Both the position numbers and the translations under genes were made by a program. Shown one piece after another: positions 1 to 11,060 of a DNA stretch of 64,000 bases. The notes below the pieces were generated by a model, which ran no database searches, was not told the origin of the DNA, and saw nothing but the letters and a program-made list of their open reading frames with translations. Source of the DNA: Eonycteris spelaea (taxonomy: Eukaryota; Chordata; Mammalia; Chiroptera; Pteropodidae); assembly GCA_003508835.1 (NCBI GenBank), contig PUFA01000057.1:8940501-9004500 (forward strand), in the 5' to 3' direction. The stretch's first letter is position 1. Each line of letters starts with the position of its first letter.

Positions 1-245
1 TCTGGACAATTCTGGGAGGAACTCTGTCTTACAGAGTTCCCGATGGAATCAAGGCCCAGCTGTCTGCAGCATGGTCTCACTGTGCTGCCCTTCCTTCCTT
101 CCCTGGCTTACTCTCCCTGTTCCCTCACTCCTACTTCCTGGGCTCACCTTCCAAATAAAACACCTACATCCAAGTCCTTGTCTCAGGCTCAGCTTTCCCA
201 GAATCTCACAGTAAGACAGCTGCTCAGACAGACATTTTACAGCAG
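1..245 (+). repeat. 3' part of an ERVL-like LTR remnant
   Basis: The segment carries a polyadenylation signal AATAAA at 154-159, followed by words (CAAGTCCTTGTCTCAGGCTC) that recur at the 3' end of an old mammalian LTR family. Related copies occur at about 9780-10215 (plus) and 39955, 47440, 47760, 55170 and 57530 (minus). The window edge probably truncates its 5' side. No internal retroviral sequence is joined to it. The exact subfamily name is uncertain. Confidence 0.45.
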
Positions 246-420
246 TTTTCTTGAAAGAGTATAATATACTCAAGATTGACCAGCCATTGGTTGCAAAGAA
301 TTTGATTGTGACTGACATTGGCACTAGGTTAACCAGGTTTGATGGCATTAAAAGAGTAGCCTTGGTAGTCCAATATTCTGTATGTGCCACACCAAATCCA
401 ATGGTTTTTAGGTTGCTTTT

Positions 421-1060
421 TTTTTTTTAAGTGAGGTAAATTTACAAAGAGGGGAATACATAATTTTAAGTGAATAATTCAAGGAGTATTGGCACAAGTA
501 TACACCCATATTAACTAGCATCCCAGCCAAGCTATGGAACATTTTCTGTACCCTCATTCTCCTTCCAGTCAAAGGCAACCACAGATCTGATTTCTATTAC
601 TTTGGATTAGTTTCGTCCGCTCTTAAATTTGATGTAAACACATTCATACAGTATGTATTCCTTAGTTTCTAGCTCCTTTTGCTCAACATGATGTTTTTGA
701 GATTTATCCATTTTGTTTAGTGTATCAGTAGTTCTATTCAATGCTGAGTAGTATTGTATACCACAATATGATTATCTATTTGCCTGTTGATGGATATTTG
801 GGTTACTTCTATTGGAGGGCTATTATAAATAAAGCTGCTATAAGTATTCATGTGCGAGTCTTTAAGTGAATATATATATTTATTTCTCTTGCGTTAATAG
901 TGAGGAGTAGATGACTAGTAGTTTAAATTTTTAAAAACTGTTCTGCAAGATGATTGTACCATTTTATATTCTCACAAGAGGCCCCACCTTTTTGCCAATA
1001 TTTGTTTTTTTCAGTCTTTTTAATTTTAGCCATTCACATTAGTGTTGCCAATTTTTTTTT
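421..1060 (-). mobile_element. L1 LINE 3' end, old subfamily, 5'-truncated
   Basis: Read on the minus strand, this matches the end of L1 ORF2 and its 3' UTR. Diagnostic plus-strand words are TTGATGGATATTTGGGTTAC and the 'attataaataaagctgctataa' region near 820-845, both hallmarks of the ORF2 C-terminal coding region in reverse. A T-rich run at 417-428 would be the remnant poly-A tail. It is diverged and full of stops, so it is a dead fragment. Confidence 0.8.
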
Positions 1061-1465
1061 TAAGGAGAATGTTATGGTTTGAATTATTGTTTAGGGTGAA
1101 CATTATTGACTCCCCCCTCATGGCGAACATCATACACTTTCCCAGCCCATTGGTATTGGGCTTGGCCACATGACCTGGTTAATGGAAGATTAACCAAGTG
1201 TGTAAAAGTGTGTAATGCCCTTATGCAATGAGCCTTCTAACACTTCTACAAATGCCATGAGAACATGTGCCTGCTAATCCAGTAATCCAGTAGGAGGGGA
1301 GATGTGGAGAAGAGCTAGACCCAACTGCTGCTCAGAGCTAAACAGAATTAAACCCAACCACCCTGGACATTTTTACAATAAATCATTGTTTTAGACCAAT
1401 GAGTTATGGGATGATTTGTTATGGCATTACTGTGGCAGTGATTGATTATCACAAGCTTGTTCTTG
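1061..1465 (+). repeat. MLT1/MaLR-like LTR
   Basis: The 3' part has an AATAAA signal at 1377-1382 followed by a GTTTTAGACCAATGAGTTATG-like word, the familiar 'gttttaagccactaagtttt' motif of MaLR LTRs, and ends in a 'cagtgattgattatcac' tail. The centre has 'ggccacatgacctggttaatgg', typical of the same class. It is a solitary LTR with no internal sequence attached. Confidence 0.6.
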
Positions 1466-2164
1466 TCAAACTTGTCAAACTACCTAGAAGCATAACTATG
1501 CCACTGTTAACTAAACTGACTGCTGAAGTCTGCATTTAGCCAACATAGTGAATAGCTGCATTCTATCTACTCCAGGGAATTTTGAACTCCCTTCCTCTTA
1601 ATATTATCAAAGTCTTGATTAACAGAAACAACATTTATGGACAACTGACAGAAAGTTATGCCACCCATTCATTGCCGGGTTCTCTAAAATGTCTCTCTGC
1701 ATTAATCCCAGGTGGCAGAGAGCTGTGCCCTGGAACGGAATTGTTTTTATTCCCCCAAAGCGGTTTCTACTAGGTTATGCTTGGGCATTACCCTATCAAT
1801 CTATCTTGAAGGAAATTATATGGAAAACTTTCATGATCGTTGTGCTTTTATCTGCTGTAAGAACATTATTGAGATGTTCTGTGAAATGCCAGAGGTGGAA
1901 AATTGTTGTTTCTAGCTTCAGTACCAAGGACAACTGGAATCTTTTAAAGAACTCCTGGCTACTCTTTAACATTCTCACTAAAGTAATTTAAAATTGTATT
2001 TAGTCTTCTTTTTGTGTATGAGGTTTGGTTGGGATTTGGTTGCTGAATGTGGTGGCAGCCATCTCTTGGTTCAACAATCTCCCCTACTGCCTGGTTTCCT
2101 CGTGGATGGAGTCTTCCCAGTTAGTTACTCTCACCAGTTTCATCTCCAAATCCATCACTTTGTC
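1466..2164. other. Anonymous sequence, no feature seen
   Basis: Overlapping short frames of up to about 100 codons occur near 1580-1990, but none has recognisable protein content, a splice-site framework or coding-like composition. I see no repeat family here. Confidence 0.5.
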
Positions 2165-2300
2165 TTCTTTGTTCAGCAAATATGTACTGAGCACACACAA
2201 TATGCTGACTCTGTCCTAGGCACTGAGACAAAACTAGGAACATGATTGTTTCTTGCCCTCAATGCACTTGTAATCTTTGAGGGGATCAGACATAAATTTA
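2165..2300 (-). repeat. L2 LINE 3' end
   Basis: The words 'cagcaaatatgtactgagca' and 'tcctaggcactgagacaaaa' match the reverse complement of the L2 3' end (the 'tactatgtgccaggcactgt' type). It is heavily diverged. Confidence 0.6.
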
Positions 2301-3904
2301 TTACCTACATCTCTGTCTTCAATTTAGAATAACAGAGGTACATGCTTCATGGACTAATAAGGGGATAAAGTTAGAATGACTGAAGTGGAGTGTATGGCCC
2401 TCAGCAAGTGTTCAGTGAGTTTTATTATAACTGATACTGTTTTCTTATTTCTTGACTATTTTGACATTATCATTTACTATTATATCTCTAATTACTCATC
2501 ACACCAAACTTCTCCTGAATGCTTTTGCTAGAATAATCTCTAAAACATATATTTTCTTATTATAAAATATATACACACATACATATACATATACATATGC
2601 TTAAGAAAATGTGTAATACACCGACATATAGAAGAAAATAAAAAATTACTCTCTTACCCTTTAACATCTTGATGAGTTTAATCTCAGACTTGTCTTTTCC
2701 CTGAACATGTGTGTGGTTCAGTTCAGAAGAATTTAGAGTCCAAGGTCTGAAGCCAGACTGTCCACATTGGAATTCCACTTCCACCAGTTACCTTTAACAA
2801 AGTATTTTACCCTTCTCTGCCACTGCATCTTAAACTTTAAAATGGAGTCTAACAAGGTATTCAAGTGGGCCTCAGCCCAAGACAATCGATGATCATTCCA
2901 AATGAGCTGCAAGACCATGATGTAGGTGTTGCAAAAGAGGCAGTGATGCTAGTCATGTAACCCTTGATTGTTCACCCATGGAAGTGGAATAAAAGGGGTA
3001 GAGGCTATTGGAGAAGGAAATAGAGAAATTTCGGAAGAGTGGTTGCTGTTTTGAGTCCTGCACTCTCACATTGGAGAAAGAATTGAGTATTCTCCAACTC
3101 TCCTCAAGTCAAGGGAACAACAGCCTTTAAGAAAAGTCAGAGGGCATAAGAGTCTCTTGCAGTCATGGAGACATAGTGGACTAGTGTGACCTGACCTTGA
3201 GACTCTAAAGGGCAAGGACATGTTGGTTGTTCTGATGGCAGAAGCAAACCGAGGTGGTTGCACTGGGGACTTTCACTTCCAGAGTCTAGAAGGACAAAGG
3301 ATGTATGATTGTTTCTTATGGGTCATCCATGAAGGAGAGTCTTCATGAGATCATCTTAGAAGCTGCCTGAGAGTCTATCTGGAGAAGCAAAAAGATCACA
3401 CCTGAAAAAAGGTAGAAGTGCCATCAGATACCTTTGGCTAAGAAAGGAGTCCTAGCGACCATCTGAAAAGAGATACTTTCTTCAGCAATAAGGGATCCAG
3501 AGGCAGCAGATCCCTAGGGAAGTGGGAGAACCCACCAACATTGCCCTTAAGAAAAAGGGTTAGCTAACACCAGCTCTTTACATTATCCAGTGATCAAGTA
3601 ACAACTTTCTTGCCTCTTTCACCCTTTCCTCCCCAGTCAACTCTTCCCACCTACTTCCAGAGCTCTCTCTCCCAGGCTGGAAGAGAAATAACTAACCATG
3701 AATCATGTGTAAAGTATTGATTACATCCTGGACTAGACATATTAATTGACTAGATGACATTCTATTAAAAGAAAATGTATGAGACACCCCTCATTTTCCT
3801 CTATGGACAAGAGAGGAAGAAGTCCAAAAGAATCAATTCCACAGAGCAATGGCACAAATGAAACTATGTTAGGATTACATCCTACAAGCCATGCTTTATT
3901 CATC
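2301..3904. other. Anonymous sequence with a short (CA/TA) microsatellite
   Basis: An interrupted ATACAC/ATACAT repeat lies at about 2568-2600. The rest has no family I recognise. A GA-rich, moderately G+C-richer block at 2990-3540 contains only short frames without recognisable protein similarity. Confidence 0.4.
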
Positions 3905-4005
3905 CTGTCAGTTGCATTTACCTTAGGGGGTTGTAATGAGGGATCATTATGATGAATAATGACCTAATGCGTATAGAACACTTAGAATAGTGCCTGGCAA
4001 ATTAT
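3905..4005 (+). repeat. MIR SINE, 3' half
   Basis: The words 'agaacacttagaatagtgcctggca' (3976-4000) correspond to the MIR segment 'aagcgcttagaacagtgcctggcac'. Only the 3' portion is recognisable. Confidence 0.7.
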
Positions 4006-4444
4006 ACTACCAAAAATCCATTACCACTCTGATGAGTATCTTGATTAGATCTATGAAAGTTTTAAGTTTAATGTTCTCAAATTAAAGTTATATAGTATAG
4101 TCTTAATAAAACTGTAATGTAGGGTTGTACTATTTCTGGTCATTTAATCACAACACATGTCATTAAATATTTTTCAAAAAATCTTTTTTGATGATTACAA
4201 ATAGCCCATCCCACAATGGTATAACTTTCAAATCATTTGGCTGCTCCTGAATAATTTGAGAATCATCATGTTAAAATACAGCTCAGCTAACAACACTCTT
4301 CCTTACTGGTCTTACGTCTCTCTACATCACATCATCTTTCAATTAAGTTAGGATTTTTGCCTTATCCCAGCAAGAACAGTAACTTTAGCATCTTCATTTG
4401 TTTCTCACACAATTACTAATAACTGTCTTATTCATTAGCTCTTT
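4006..4444. other. Anonymous AT-rich sequence
   Basis: No repeat family, open frame of note or regulatory signature is recognisable in this AT-rich stretch. Confidence 0.4.
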
Positions 4445-4800
4445 TAAAAATTCTACCCATCGTTCAAACCAAGTTTAAATGCCATGACTTACAAAAACCC
4501 TCCCTTGATTTTCTTCCTCTCATTTCCTTGCTTCCAAATAGAAATATTTGTTTTGTCATCTGCCATGGTAGAACTTGGTACTTTCCATGGCACTGTTTAT
4601 TCTCATCTTTCTGAGACTTTTTTTTTGAATGTGTGTTTTATCTCCTTACCTAGATAATCAGCAGCTTGAAGGTAAAGAATGTTCTTTCCCTTTGTGATAT
4701 ACAATTATTCACCAATATTTGAACACAAACTAGATGCCAGATATTGTGTAGAGTGAGAGACTATTAAATAAAGAAGACACAAGCTCTATCACTAATGATG
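4445..4800. repeat. L2 LINE fragments in two orientations
   Basis: 4445-4690 resembles the L2 3' region in plus orientation ('caagtttaaatgccatgact', then 'cccttgattttcttcctctc' and 'agcagcttgaaggtaaagaatg'). 4710-4800 ('ccaatatttgaacacaaactagatgccaga') resembles the L2 3' end in minus orientation. Both are strongly diverged. Confidence 0.5.
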
Positions 4801-4904
4801 CTGTATCTGATAATAATACAACCTACCATAGTATTTTCCAAATATGTGCTTCCCCTCTCTATAAGAGGATTATATCTGCTGACATTAGGTTTGACTTATT
4901 GAGC

Positions 4905-5260
4905 TTGGTGTATCAGTTTGGTTTTGCAACATAACAAATAGCTCCAAATCTTAGTGGCTTAAAATAACAGTCATGTATTAGCTCATGATTCTGTGGGTTG
5001 GTAGTCTGAGCTAAGCTCAGCTGTGTGGTTTTTTTAGCTGGTCCTGCCTTGGTTCACTTGTGTGCCTGAAGTCAGCTAGGGACTCAATTGTGCTGGGTGA
5101 TATAGGATGGCTTTCACACAGGAGATTGTGCCTAAGTCATCCTCCATGTGCCTCTCCAACAGGGTAACTCCGGGTGATTCACAGGGTGGGCAAAACATTA
5201 CAAGAGCGATGAAAGAAGATAAGTCTTAATACGCAAGCAATTTTCAAACCTCTGCTGACA
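4905..5260 (-). repeat. MLT1/MaLR-like LTR, minus strand
   Basis: It begins 'ggtgtatcagtttggttttgcaaca' and contains 'cttagtggcttaaaataaca' and 'ctcatgattctgtgggttgg', the reverse complement of the 3' end of a MaLR-like LTR. The same family recurs at about 8830, 56455 and 58740 (minus) and 63785 (plus). Confidence 0.6.
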
Positions 5261-5264
5261 TAAC

Positions 5265-6150
5265 TAAAAAAATGGAAAAAATTTTCCTGATACCTGTGGA
5301 AACAAAAAATGTATGGTCATGATGTGTTAATCTGAACTGAAATTATAAGAGAGTGGAAACTATGAATAGGTAGAAACTATAACTGAGACTGAGAAAATAT
5401 AGAGAGAATAGACAAGCAGAAGCAGCCAACAAGAGAAAAACAAAGAGAGAAAAGAGAAAATAAAGAGAGGAACTGGGATTCCAAGAGAGTTCAAGAACTT
5501 CTGGAAACTTTCAGTATCTTTCTCAGTTTGACTTTACATTGCAATAAATTACAATACATTCTCTTGTTCCTAATTCACTCAAATGAACCTCTGTTCCTTG
5601 TAACCAAACATACTTGCTAGAACAAAAAATAGTGCCAGAAGTGGGGTCGAATGGAACCAAATACTCGTAAGCAATGCAGGGTGTTTAAAACAAGCAACCA
5701 AGCACTGAAAAAGTCTTCAAAACCTGGGACAGAAGCCTAAGATTCCATTTTAAACAGCAATGCAATGGTACATTAAGCTACTATTTGTAGTCTCTTATGA
5801 GTCAGATCACCTCTGCAGATGAGGCTTTAAGGGTTTGGGTAGCCACAGAGCAGTTTAAAGGGGATAGATTATACAGGGCTGTGGGTATCAGATGAGTGCT
5901 TAAAACAGCAATGAGGGATTTCCAGTGGCTGAGGAATAAGCTCTGTATCTTGATTGTGCCGCTGTGCAACCCTACTGAATGATGCCCTTCAGAGCCAACA
6001 TAGAATCCATTGAGAAACAAGTCTGAAAATGACCATATGCACTACTAATTGCAGCATGGGTCAAATTTCCAATATTAACATTTTCTATATCCCAGGTTAA
6101 GTATCTGATAGCTAACAACTGAGACTTTCCCAATAAATATGAGATGTCTG
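5265..6150 (+). mobile_element. ERVL-like LTR end, primer binding site and internal remnant
   Basis: An AATAAATTAC signal lies near 5543. About 85 bases downstream, the sequence TAGTGCCAGAAGTGGGG (5630-5646) resembles the leucine-tRNA primer binding site that follows the 5' LTR of ERVL and MaLR elements. Sequence after it (to about 6150) would be the start of the internal region. It has no coherent gag frame, so it is a decayed endogenous retrovirus fragment. The LTR's left edge is uncertain and may abut the MLT1-like copy ending near 5260. Confidence 0.45.
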
Positions 6151-6439
6151 GAAGGTTTGAAGATCCCTACATCCTACACTCATCTTGAACACTTCTCACT
6201 TTAGCCCCTTCACCCCATTCCCATGCCCTCCTGAAATCTTCTCTCTCTTCATTAAGAATGAGTAGTGAACAATGTTGCTGCTTCTCTGTTTCCCTCAGAT
6301 CACTTTTTACTATTTCTGTGGGTCCCTGGCTTTGATGTGCTTTTCCTTACAAGAGTCTGTATACTTCTTTTTCAGGGAACCACCCTCAGGCTACTGGATA
6401 CCACTTTAGAGAGTACCTGCAAACGGATCTAAGCTTGTG

Positions 6440-7200
6440 CATCCAGTTTCAATGTGTGGGTTGTGTTTTGTTTTGTTGTTTGGTTTTGGTTTTTTTTTTT
6501 TTATCCCACCACCAAGCAATTCTCTGACACCCGCTGGGTGTCAAATATTAGACTCAAATTTGACACTATCTTCCTAGAGATAGTTACAAGTTAAGGTCTC
6601 AGTCCTATAAGACTTCCCACCTCACCCCCTTCAGATGTCAGTTGGAAGTACAGGTTGTTATTTCGAGCTTCCACCAACTGACTATAGAGGTCGATGAGGT
6701 TCCAAGGACGCTTCCTTTGGCTTGGTTAATTTCCTAGAGCAGCTTACAGAACTCAGGGAGACATTTTACTCACTAGATTACTGGTTTATTATGAAAGGAT
6801 ATAACTCAAGAACAGCCAGGTAGAAGAGATGCATAGGGCAAGGCATGGGGACAGGATGCAGAGCTCCCATGCTCTCTCAGCTGGCACTACTCTCCCCAAA
6901 TCCCCATGTGTTCACTAGCCAGGAACTTTTGGGTTTTTATGGCTTGAAGCTTCATTAGAAAGACACAATTGACTAAATCATTGATCACTGTCGATTGAAC
7001 TCAATCTCCAGCCTCTCCCCTCCCTGTAAATTTGGAGATTGGGCTGAAGTTCCAACTCTCTCTCATCACATTGTTGGTTTCACTGGTAACCAACCCCCAT
7101 CCTTAGATGCCATCCAAAAGTGAACTCATTAACATAACAGAAGACATCTTGTTACCTCTTATTACTTAAGAAATTCCAAAGGTTTTAGGAGCTCTGTGCC
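6440..7200 (-). repeat. Endogenous retrovirus LTR, minus strand
   Basis: Plus-strand words 'cagcttacagaactcaggga', 'actagattactggtttattatgaaagg' and 'gggtttttatggcttgaagcttc' are the reverse complement of a known type of ERV LTR, with its polyadenylation region near 6785-6800. The left end ('accaccaagcaattctctgacaccc', with 'gggtgtc' mirrored) matches that LTR's 3' terminus. A T-rich run at 6490-6502 lies just outside. The family name is not certain. Confidence 0.55.
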
Positions 7201-8039
7201 AGAAATGATGCTAAAGACCAAAATATATTTCTTATTAGAAATTACCATATCATAATATCCTTTTCATGACTTTTCCTGAGCAGCACATTGGTGGTTTTTG
7301 TTTCATCCTTATCCTGCATCCCCACTCCCTCACTGGTTCCCCGGCAACAGTTTTCTAATAAATTACCTGTACACGTTACAATATGACTTTTCCCGGCATC
7401 TTGTCTTTTTACTATCAACAGCAAACATGTGTCGAGCATCTGTTATATGTCTCACTGAATTGCATGCTGGACATGTTTTTAATATCTATTAAAGAGAATT
7501 AACCTACAAGTGGTTTTCAAGGCCATTGAAATAAAGATAGTTTAGTTGCACAGGAAGTTCAGATCTAAAGGACAAAAGGATGCAGACAGAGCAATATGCA
7601 TGGAGATCTCCTTGATGTTGAGGAGGTTTGCTCAGAGCAGGGGGGTCTCTACCCAAGCTGTGTACAGGAATCAGATCAGGTGGGTCTCCCAAGCAGCTGT
7701 GGGCACCAGTCCATCAACAGATTTCATGCCTGCCTGTAGCCATGAAGTAAGTGGTTACTCACTTTTTGAGGAATTACTCCAGAAAGTCTATGTCAAATAA
7801 ATACACAACATTTGGCCAGGGAATGTCTTTGCTCTATAGTCAGTCAGTTTGGGTTTAATGTTACCACCTCTCTGAGGACTCAGATCGTTGCTCCAAATTT
7901 CCTCCTCTTCCTCACTGGACATTAGGGTCTATGGTAGCACTGTCTTCTGGCCCAGTATTCCTCTTTGGTTATAAGTAGACCTTTAATTTACCCTTGGGGA
8001 ACTATGGCTATGAGTAGCATTAAAACTACAATACCTATG
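7201..8039. other. Anonymous sequence
   Basis: Small frames occur on both strands at 7240-7800, but they overlap one another and have no recognisable protein content. No repeat family identified. Confidence 0.4.
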
Positions 8040-8285
8040 AGAACCTGTGATGCAGGAATTCAGAGTCCAGGATATGAAGCTGCTGTGTATGAGCCCTAGT
8101 AATACCACTTACTAGCTGAGTAGCCTTGGGCAAATAACTTACCCTCTCTGAGCTTTAGTTTTATCATTTATAAAGTAAAAACAATAACAGCATGTGCCTC
8201 CCGATGAGTGTTAAGTGATTGACTTGGTGTGCCTGGCACACACTAAGTACTAAATCCAAGTTAACTATGATCATTATCACCTTCA
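8040..8285 (+). repeat. MIR SINE, near full length
   Basis: Contains the MIR core 'ccacttactagctgagtagccttgggcaaataacttaccctctctgagc' (about 8105-8153), then 'gtgtgcctggcacacactaagta' (8228-8250). The block order and spacing match MIR in plus orientation. Confidence 0.9.
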
Positions 8286-8829
8286 CTGTCATGTGTCGTC
8301 TTGATAAGAATGTTAGTCAACATCTTCTGCCTATGCCTAGGGATGAGCACAAGGCCCACATTAAGCCAGTCAGACTATTTCTCCTGAGAATTTGATTCTT
8401 AAACAAAGTGAAAGAACAGAGAAATTCACAGAATTAATTTACCCTGGGCTGGTTCTGTGAAAATGCTGCCAATGCATGTTTAACTCCCAGCTGCCTAGAA
8501 ACCTAGTCCCTGTCCTTCCCCAGACCTGCCCTGCAGGCCCTGTGAGTTGTCCCATGCCCTTCCAACATATCTCTGTTCTGCTAAGTTATTCATAAACTGT
8601 TTCTGCTGTTTGTAATCAAAGCACTCTGGCCAACATAGAGTCTATGAGTAAAATATTGAGGACACTACAGTATTTGTGTATTGGATTCAAGTCCCTTAAA
8701 GCATATTCTCTGAAATGAGAAAGGGTCAAAGAGCTATGATCCCTAATGTAACTTTAAAGCCTTTGGCTTGTAAAAATGTGGTAGACAGCAGAGATCCAGC
8801 TGTCTTCGAGCACATCCCCTTTAAACAAA
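8286..8829. other. Anonymous sequence
   Basis: No repeat or gene signature recognised. A C-rich patch at 8485-8560 is unremarkable. Confidence 0.4.
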
Positions 8830-9310
8830 GACCTGCTACCCAGCTGCATAAAAGAATGACCCCGAAACTTAGTGGCATGAAACAATCATTTAATTTGCTT
8901 ATGGATTCTTTGGGGGAGGTTCAGAGAGGGACAGCTTGTTTCTACTCCAAAAGGTCTGTGGCCTCAGCTGGCAGATTCCAAGGCTGGGGCTAGAATCATC
9001 TGACAGCTCTTTCATTGGCACAATGGCATGAATTTCTGGCTACAGGCTGAGGCCCCCACCTGAGGATGTGGCCAGAACGCTTACCTGTGGCCTCTCCTTA
9101 TTGCCTGAATTTCCTCACAGCATGTTAGCTGGGCTCCAAAAACCTGTATCTGGAAGCAAACAGAGCCTGGTGGAAGCTGCATGGTCTTTTATGACCTTGC
9201 CTTAGAAGTCACACACTGATGCTTTCGCCACAATCCGTTTGTACCTAATTAGTAAGAGAGTGGTGAACTTCTGAAAGAACATGTGAGACCAAAAAGATCA
9301 CTTAGGCCAT
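8830..9310 (-). repeat. MLT1/MaLR-like LTR, minus strand
   Basis: Words 'accccgaaacttagtggcatgaaacaatcatttaatt' (8861-8896), 'gtggcctctccttattg' and 'cttttatgaccttgccttagaagtcacacac' (9186-9216) follow, in order, the reverse complement of the MaLR-like LTR also seen at about 58740-59200 and, in sense, at 63785-64000. Confidence 0.65.
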
Positions 9311-9779
9311 TTTTGGAAAATACAATTTGCCACATGTAAGTTCCTTTAGAAAAAAAATTAAAACAGTGAGATATGACTCAACAGGAAAACTGTAGTTTAG
9401 CCATTGAAGATGCACGAAGGAAATATTCAAACATCTGGATGTAAAAGAAAAAAATGGCGAAAACATACAAATAATGTAAATTACCCTTATGTTTGTATCA
9501 ACGAGCTTAGAAACACCTTGATGCTTAGCCCCATGCAGACTACTCGTTCCTAATTTGAGCCCATGATCCAAACTATGATAGCAGCAGCCTATGGGAGTAT
9601 TGTGAAAAATCAGAAAAAAAAAATACTGATCCTTCACCATAACCCTTCAATCCAACCATAAGGCTATATAAAGAAGAGCGAGTTTTGGAGTATAAGGGGA
9701 TGACTGGACGAGGCTGGTGCTTAAGTAGTGCTTCTACCCCACAGCGATAATGCTAGAGATGAGCCTTTTTCCCTGATGG
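9311..9779. other. Anonymous sequence
   Basis: A 112-codon minus-strand frame (9302-9640) runs through low-complexity T/A-rich sequence and resembles no protein I know. No repeat recognised. Confidence 0.4.
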
Positions 9780-10215
9780 ACTAGAAACTGATGCTGCCAC
9801 CTTAGCTTTTGGAGCAGAAATTGCCTCTGCCCTTCTCACATTGCTTAACACTCACCACTCCTGCTTGTGCCAACCCTACAGCCCCGATATCAGCACCCAT
9901 GACTCTGTGGCCAGGAAAGCCATCAACAAGTCCCCTCTGCTCCAGAACTTGCTCAGCCCATGCACAGGGCAGGCCAGAAGTGCCAGAGAGCTAATGCCCC
10001 AGAAGCAACCCTCAACTCATGGGAGTAGAAGAACAACTCTGTGGGATGAGTCCAAGGCATGTTATACACAGTATCCCAGAGGCCCAGCAGAACTGAGCCT
10101 CCCCCTTCCTCTGTTTCACTTCCTCACTTCCCCACCAGTGCCACTTGACATAACTTCCAAATAAACTAGTACTTGCCTTCAAATCCTCATCTTAGTGTTG
10201 GCCTCTGGAGGAACT
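9780..10215 (+). repeat. ERVL-like LTR, near full length
   Basis: The 3' part 'cacttgacataacttccaaataaactagtacttgcc' (10142-10177) carries the AATAAA signal and is followed by 'cttcaaatcctcatcttagtgttggcctctggagg', the same 3' module as the copy at 1-245. The upstream 'ctgcccttctcacattgctt' and 'cctccttcctctgtttcacttcctc'-type blocks fit an LTR U3 region. No flanking internal sequence is evident. Confidence 0.5.
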
Positions 10216-10389
10216 CAACTGAAGCTTCCTATGGAGGGAGAGGGAAGAGTCAAAGAAACAATCAGCTTAGAATGTCTTATGAGTGGGACTTGCATTTTAG
10301 GTCTGTTTGCCATTAGAAAAATCACTGTTATATGTGATGATAATCAGGTTTCAAAAAATGGTCATATCTGGAATAGTCTCTTTTAAGTT

Positions 10390-10605
10390 GCAAGGTAATA
10401 AGCCCTGTTAATAGATAATATAAGGCTACAGAGAGCAAGGTGGGAACGCAGGCTGGTCCTTAACTGCTGCAATCCACTCTTCTTATCTATAAAATGGAAG
10501 TAACAATAGTAACCATCTTATGGGCTATGCAAATATTGAGTTCTTCTAATATCCTTAAAGCAGTATCTGGAAAGTAACAAAGGTTCAGTAAATAGCAGAT
10601 ATTTT
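10390..10605 (+). repeat. MIR SINE, diverged
   Basis: The words 'cttatctataaaatggaagtaacaatagtaaccatcttatggg' (10482-10524) align with the MIR block 'tcatctgtaaaatggggataataatagtacctacctcatagg'. 'aaaggttcagtaaatagcag' marks the 3' end. Confidence 0.7.
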
Positions 10606-10729
10606 TATATCCAAGAATCTCTACCTTGAAAGTCTAAGAGGTATCTCAAATAAAACTGGTCTAAAACTGTACTCACCAACTTCCCCCAAATCCATTTTTT
10701 TTTAAATCAGTATTCTCCACTGTATCACT

Positions 10730-11060
10730 TAGAGTGATTAGCTGTTACTAGTTGAAAAGCAACTCAAACTGACCTACACAATAAAGGCTTAAACAAGAAA
10801 TGACATTTTGGGTCAATCGGCACACATGCCTGAAACCCCCGAGGAGGACTGATATTGGACCAAGTTTGTCCAGTGGCTCAGAACCTGCATCTGGAATCTT
10901 TCCATTTCCTAACTCTGCCTCCTTAACACTGGCCTCATCTGTGGCAGAGTCACCCTTGTGGGCCAGCACGGGCTATATGCTCATTCACACCAGGTGCCTG
11001 TGGTGTGGAGACAAAATCAACAGCCCTGAGGACCTCCATGTCATCCTGAGGAGGATTAAG
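10730..11060 (-). repeat. Unnamed interspersed repeat, copy 1
   Basis: The 'gcaactcaaactgacctacacaataaaggcttaaacaagaaatgac' region resembles the 'aattggaactggcttaagtacaaaaaggac' module at 41448-41477, and both are followed by a 'ctctctctg/catctg' region. I recognise this as a recurrent ancient mammalian repeat but cannot name it with confidence. Strand is a guess. Confidence 0.35.
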
